Shown in pieces: positions 61,306 to 64,000 of a stretch of 64,000 nt of DNA (position 1 is its first letter; every line of letters begins with the position of its first letter). Below the pieces are notes generated by a model. It worked only from the letters and a program-made list of their open reading frames with translations. It was not told where the DNA came from and did not search any database. The stretch comes from Chryseobacterium sp. BGARF1 (lineage in GTDB: Bacteria > Bacteroidota > Bacteroidia > Flavobacteriales > Weeksellaceae). The position numbers and the translations under genes were made by a program. The DNA is taken from positions 83,052-147,051 of the forward strand of contig NZ_LELA01000073.1 of NCBI RefSeq assembly GCF_001677955.1. Direction: 5' to 3'.

Positions 61306-61590
61306 TTTTCTACATTGTTTTGAAAGGTTATCCCGGCCGGTTTTATCTTTGAATTCAGACTTCGAATTTAGACCGCTTTGCCCGCTTACGAAAACCTTTG
61401 TAGTACTTATTGTAGAATCAGCACGTGCTAATTAATGAATTAGCTCAATGTTAAACTATTGATTATCATTAATTTGAATGTGTATATTAATAATTCGAAT
61501 TTTATGATGTTAAAGTGTAGTTTTCTTATTATTTTAATTAGATTTTAGTTACTTTTATAGGATAAATATTTCATCTTTTAATCCGAATTT
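61306..61590. other. 285-base divergent promoter region
   Basis: AT-rich region between the small lipoprotein and the TPR-AraC gene. It contains the palindrome CCGGCCGG (near 61334) and a near-consensus -7 box TACTTTTA at 61550-61557 for the plus-strand gene (last base differs). No other gene is present. Confidence 0.4.
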
Positions 61591-63321
61591 TTGAACAGGT
61601 TTTACTTTATTCTGCTTTTATTTATTTTTAACATTTTCTATTCACAACAAGAATCGTATAGTGATTTCTATAAAATAAAGAAGAAATACGAAAATTATTC
61701 TGAAAATGACATTACTGCTTTCCGGTTTTTGAAAGGGTATATTTCGTTGGCTAAAAAAGAAAAAGATTACCCACATTTGGTAGAAGGATATAATGATGCC
61801 ATATTTTATTCTTCTTCTGCAGATGCCAAATTGAAATACGCCGACAGTACTATTTTTGCCGCCAAATTATCTAGTAATACAGATTTGATAAGTGACGCTT
61901 ACTTAAGAAAGGGAGTGGTCTACTATTTTAATTATAAAAAGTATCAACCTGCCTTGCAAGAATATTTAAAAGCATATGAGTACTCTAAAAGCTCACAGGA
62001 TGATTTCTTAAAAAATGCTATTCTTTATCATATGGGAGTGGTGAAAAGTTATTTAGGATATAACCAGGAAGCCTTAATTCATTTTAAAAAAACACAAGCC
62101 CACTTTCAATTAAAATCTACGGAACAAGTTCATCCCAATATTGTATTTAATAATAAAAGAGGTTATTACAATAGTCTTCATCAGATGACTGTAGCTTATA
62201 GAAAATTAAATAACTATAAAGCGGTAGATTCTCTTCTAGGTATAGGATTTCAACATACTAAAAACAATAAAGATTACCAACAGGAATACGGTTATTTTCT
62301 AAAAGAAAAGGGTATTAATGAATATCATAAAAAAAAATATAAAGTTTCATTGGCTTTGCTTCATGAATCAATAAAGCCAATTACCAATATTAATGATTTT
62401 GCCTGGGCAACGGTCGTATATTTTTATATAGGTAAATCATATTTAGCTCTTAAAGATTATCCAAATGCAATTCTACATTTTAATAAGGTAGACTCCATTT
62501 TTCAAAAACATAACTTTATACTCCCAGAACTTCGTGAAAATTATGAGTTGTTGATTAACTACTATAAAAAAGATAATGAGCTCAAAAAAGAACTGTATTA
62601 CACCAAACAACTATTGAAGGCTGATAGTGTGATATCAAAAGACTTTTCTTACCTCGCATCAACAATTCATAAAAAATATGATACAGAAGCTTTAACCGAA
62701 GAAAAAGAAAGGTTAGAAAAAGCAACTTCTTGGGGTATTTGGATTATTGTGGGTTTAATTATTTTATTAATAGCCCTTACGTTTGCTTTAATGATAAAAT
62801 ATAGGAATGAGAAAAAAATTAAAGCAAATTATAAAATTTTAGAAGAAAAGATTCTTAATAAATCTTCTGCAGAAATCATTACAGAGGAAATTAAAGTAAA
62901 ACCAAATGGGGAAGAAAAATCGGGATTAAGTGATGTAATAATTAACGATTTACTTTTAAAATTGGATAATTTTGAGAAAAAATCCGAATTTATAGAAAAC
63001 GGATTAACGCTCAATAAGTTGGCAATAAAATTTAATACAAATTCCAATTATCTCTCGCAGGTAATCAACGAATATAAAGAAGTGAATTTTAATAGATATC
63101 TAAGTGAACTTCGTATCAATTATATTACCAATAAGTTGTATAATGATAAGGTTTATCTAAGCTACAAAATTGAGACATTAGCAGAAAAATGTGGAATCGC
63201 TTCGAGAACAAATTTTTCAAATCTTTTTCAGGAAATAAATGGAATTCGCCCAATAGATTTCATCAAAAAACGCAATCAGGATTTAGAGAATATTCAAATT
63301 CTACAATCTCATCCTGCGTAA
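61591..63321 (+). CDS. Membrane-anchored TPR sensor with C-terminal AraC DNA-binding domain
   Basis: A 576-residue regulator. A signal sequence (NRFYFILLLFIFNIFYSQ) is followed by an extracytoplasmic TPR array (about 85-335: YLRKGVVYYFNYKKYQPALQ, ILYHMGVVKSYLGYNQEALI, VVYFYIGKSYLALKDYPNAI), one membrane helix (about 381-404, GIWIIVGLIILLIALTFALM), and a cytoplasmic AraC domain (about 465-565, LTLNKLAIKFNTNSNYLSQV, LAEKCGIASRTNFSNLFQ). The start is TTG at 61591; an in-frame stop lies just upstream and no ATG is near. The layout makes it a one-component transmembrane regulator. Confidence 0.9.
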   Translation: MNRFYFILLLFIFNIFYSQQESYSDFYKIKKKYENYSENDITAFRFLKGYISLAKKEKDYPHLVEGYNDAIFYSSSADAKLKYADSTIFAAKLSSNTDLISDAYLRKGVVYYFNYKKYQPALQEYLKAYEYSKSSQDDFLKNAILYHMGVVKSYLGYNQEALIHFKKTQAHFQLKSTEQVHPNIVFNNKRGYYNSLHQMTVAYRKLNNYKAVDSLLGIGFQHTKNNKDYQQEYGYFLKEKGINEYHKKKYKVSLALLHESIKPITNINDFAWATVVYFYIGKSYLALKDYPNAILHFNKVDSIFQKHNFILPELRENYELLINYYKKDNELKKELYYTKQLLKADSVISKDFSYLASTIHKKYDTEALTEEKERLEKATSWGIWIIVGLIILLIALTFALMIKYRNEKKIKANYKILEEKILNKSSAEIITEEIKVKPNGEEKSGLSDVIINDLLLKLDNFEKKSEFIENGLTLNKLAIKFNTNSNYLSQVINEYKEVNFNRYLSELRINYITNKLYNDKVYLSYKIETLAEKCGIASRTNFSNLFQEINGIRPIDFIKKRNQDLENIQILQSHPA

Positions 63322-63753
63322 TGAGAATATATTTACTCTAAAAAACCGCACAATTTTAAAGGCAATTTACTGCAATTCAAGGTGAAAAATATGATTAATT
63401 GTTAATTAATTTGTGGTAAAAAAGTAATCCGTCGCAGAAATTGGGATGGATACTTTTTTCATCAGATAAATTAGGAAAGTAGTGAAAGGTTTTTAATAGA
63501 CTATTAACTTCATATTTCTGATAATTAAGAAAATACACAAATCTATTGATACGAACTTAAGATGCTTGTTGTTAGTGGATTATTGGGTTGTTTGTACTGT
63601 AGAATTCATAGAATATTCATCATTATAGATAATACTTATAATTTTTGGGAGCTTTACGTTTGCTATTATTGCATCATGATATTTAAGGTTATTATAATAA
63701 CAGTTCAAAATGAAAACATTCAATTTTACCAAACTATTTTTTAATTGATTTTT
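63322..63753. other. 432-base stretch with no supported gene
   Basis: AT-rich DNA after the TPR-AraC gene. A 60-codon frame at 63562-63744 exists but has an unnatural composition (see rejected list). No good stem plus T-run was identified for the preceding gene. Confidence 0.45.
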
Positions 63754-63951
63754 ATGATTATTGTAAATAATAAAAAGACAATAGTTAGAAAGATGAATTT
63801 GCTTTTTATACTTCTTATATTGGTTTTTAGCAAAATTATTTTATCGTTTGTTCTTAACCATTTAATCACGTATTATTTAAGATGGCCCTTGTTTTTGATG
63901 ATGATATTATTCGGCTCAGTCTCAAAAGTTGGGGAGCAAAATAATAAATGA
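63754..63951 (+). CDS. Possible small membrane protein
   Basis: A 65-residue frame from ATG at 63754: a basic N-terminus (NNKKTIVRK), two hydrophobic segments (MNLLFILLILVFSKIILSFV and WPLFLMMILFGS) and a polar tail (KVGEQNNK). The basic-then-hydrophobic layout is plausible for a small membrane protein, but the region is AT-rich and such frames can arise by chance. An upstream ATG at 63745 is also in frame. No known family. Confidence 0.35.
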   Translation: MIIVNNKKTIVRKMNLLFILLILVFSKIILSFVLNHLITYYLRWPLFLMMILFGSVSKVGEQNNK

Positions 63952-63959
63952 TATTTTTG
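63929..63959 (+). promoter_or_regulatory. Strong promoter near the right edge
   Basis: TTG (63929-63931), 20 bases, TATTTTTG (63952-63959): a good match to the Bacteroidetes -33/-7 consensus. It would start transcription near 63966, at the ATG of the ORF at 63964, so the message would be leaderless or the true start lies further downstream. Confidence 0.5.
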
Positions 63960-63963
63960 TAGT

Positions 63964-64000
63964 ATGTTAAATGATTCGGAACTACTTAAATTATTTCTAC
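63964..64000 (+). CDS. Start of an ORF cut by the window edge, possibly a transposase N-terminal region
   Basis: ATG followed by an open frame to the edge: MLNDSELLKLFL. The segment SELLKLFL resembles the beginning of the N-terminal-region protein of ISAon1-like insertion sequences in Bacteroidetes (from memory; only 12 residues can be read). If right, the insertion sequence starts near here and its left terminal repeat should lie within the last few hundred bases of the window. Confidence 0.35.
   Translation, partial: MLNDSELLKLFL

Noticed and set aside
63562..63744. 60-codon frame as a gene
   Set aside because: Rich in Cys, Ile and Tyr (LYCRIHRIFIIID, VCYYCIM) in AT-rich DNA, with no promoter or family resemblance; likely chance.

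Overview
The window is about 64 kb of low-GC DNA with many genes on both strands. It looks like a chromosome segment of a Flavobacteriia bacterium, most likely Chryseobacterium or a close relative in the Weeksellaceae. The reasons are SusC/SusD and other TonB-dependent receptors with N-terminal CarboxypepD_reg-type domains, a DUF4249 lipoprotein next to its receptor, LytS/LytTR regulators, a Kdp locus with a shortened KdpD, promoter elements of the Bacteroidetes type (TAnnTTTG at -7), few Shine-Dalgarno sequences, and several TTG starts. No rRNA, tRNA or CRISPR was seen. Assignments rest on reading motifs and domain layout; no database search was possible.

Region 1 (1-4.3 kb, minus strand) runs porin, DASS anion transporter, succinate dehydrogenase cytochrome b, then SdhA, which is cut by the left edge. 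It reads as a C4-dicarboxylate uptake and oxidation unit. Region 2 (4.6-8.8 kb) holds single housekeeping or stress genes (a DoxX-like membrane protein, an alpha/beta hydrolase, a HEAT-repeat DNA alkylation repair protein, an HxlR regulator, small unknown proteins), a gene remnant, and one large structured intergenic repeat.

Region 3 (9.0-18.9 kb) is a coherent unit. A LytS-type sensor kinase with an extracytoplasmic sensor domain and a LytTR response regulator bracket a secreted zinc metalloprotease and a SusC/SusD pair. This suggests a regulated protein or peptide degradation and uptake locus. It is followed by an OmpA-type calcium-binding outer membrane protein (19.3-20.7 kb).

Region 4 (20.9-32.3 kb) is a large potassium locus. 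It contains an NtrC-type sigma-54 activator, two paralogous small proteins, four micro-ORFs including kdpF, kdpA, kdpB, kdpC, a beta-barrel porin, a KdpD lacking its kinase half, and a separate HAMP/PAS histidine kinase that overlaps it by one base. Region 5 (32.4-34.6 kb, minus strand) carries small stress-type proteins (Lmo0937-like membrane peptide, DUF892 ferritin-like protein with a lysine-rich tail, two unknowns).

Region 6 (35.0-42.3 kb) is a six-gene signalling operon: receiver-PAS-kinase hybrid, a 1202-residue CHASE3/HAMP/GAF kinase with three receivers, a single-domain receiver, CheR, a receiver-less CheB, and another single-domain receiver. There is no chemoreceptor, CheA or CheW in sight. 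Region 7 (42.3-58.4 kb) has three outer membrane receptor or barrel proteins, a DUF4249 lipoprotein, a MarR-GNAT fusion with a clear operator-like palindrome, an AraC/acetyltransferase/cupin/hydrolase cluster, and a large AsmA-like protein.

Region 8 (58.6-64 kb) has a YdeI-family protein, an MreB without mreC or mreD, a long intergenic stretch with an inverted-repeat element, a 72-residue secreted lipoprotein divergent from a membrane-anchored TPR-AraC regulator, and, at the right edge, a strong promoter followed by the first codons of an ORF that may be a transposase. The best candidates for undescribed systems are the lipoprotein/TPR-AraC pair, the CheB/CheR-kinase operon, the Kdp locus with its accessory micro-proteins, and the protease/SusCD unit under LytS/LytTR control.
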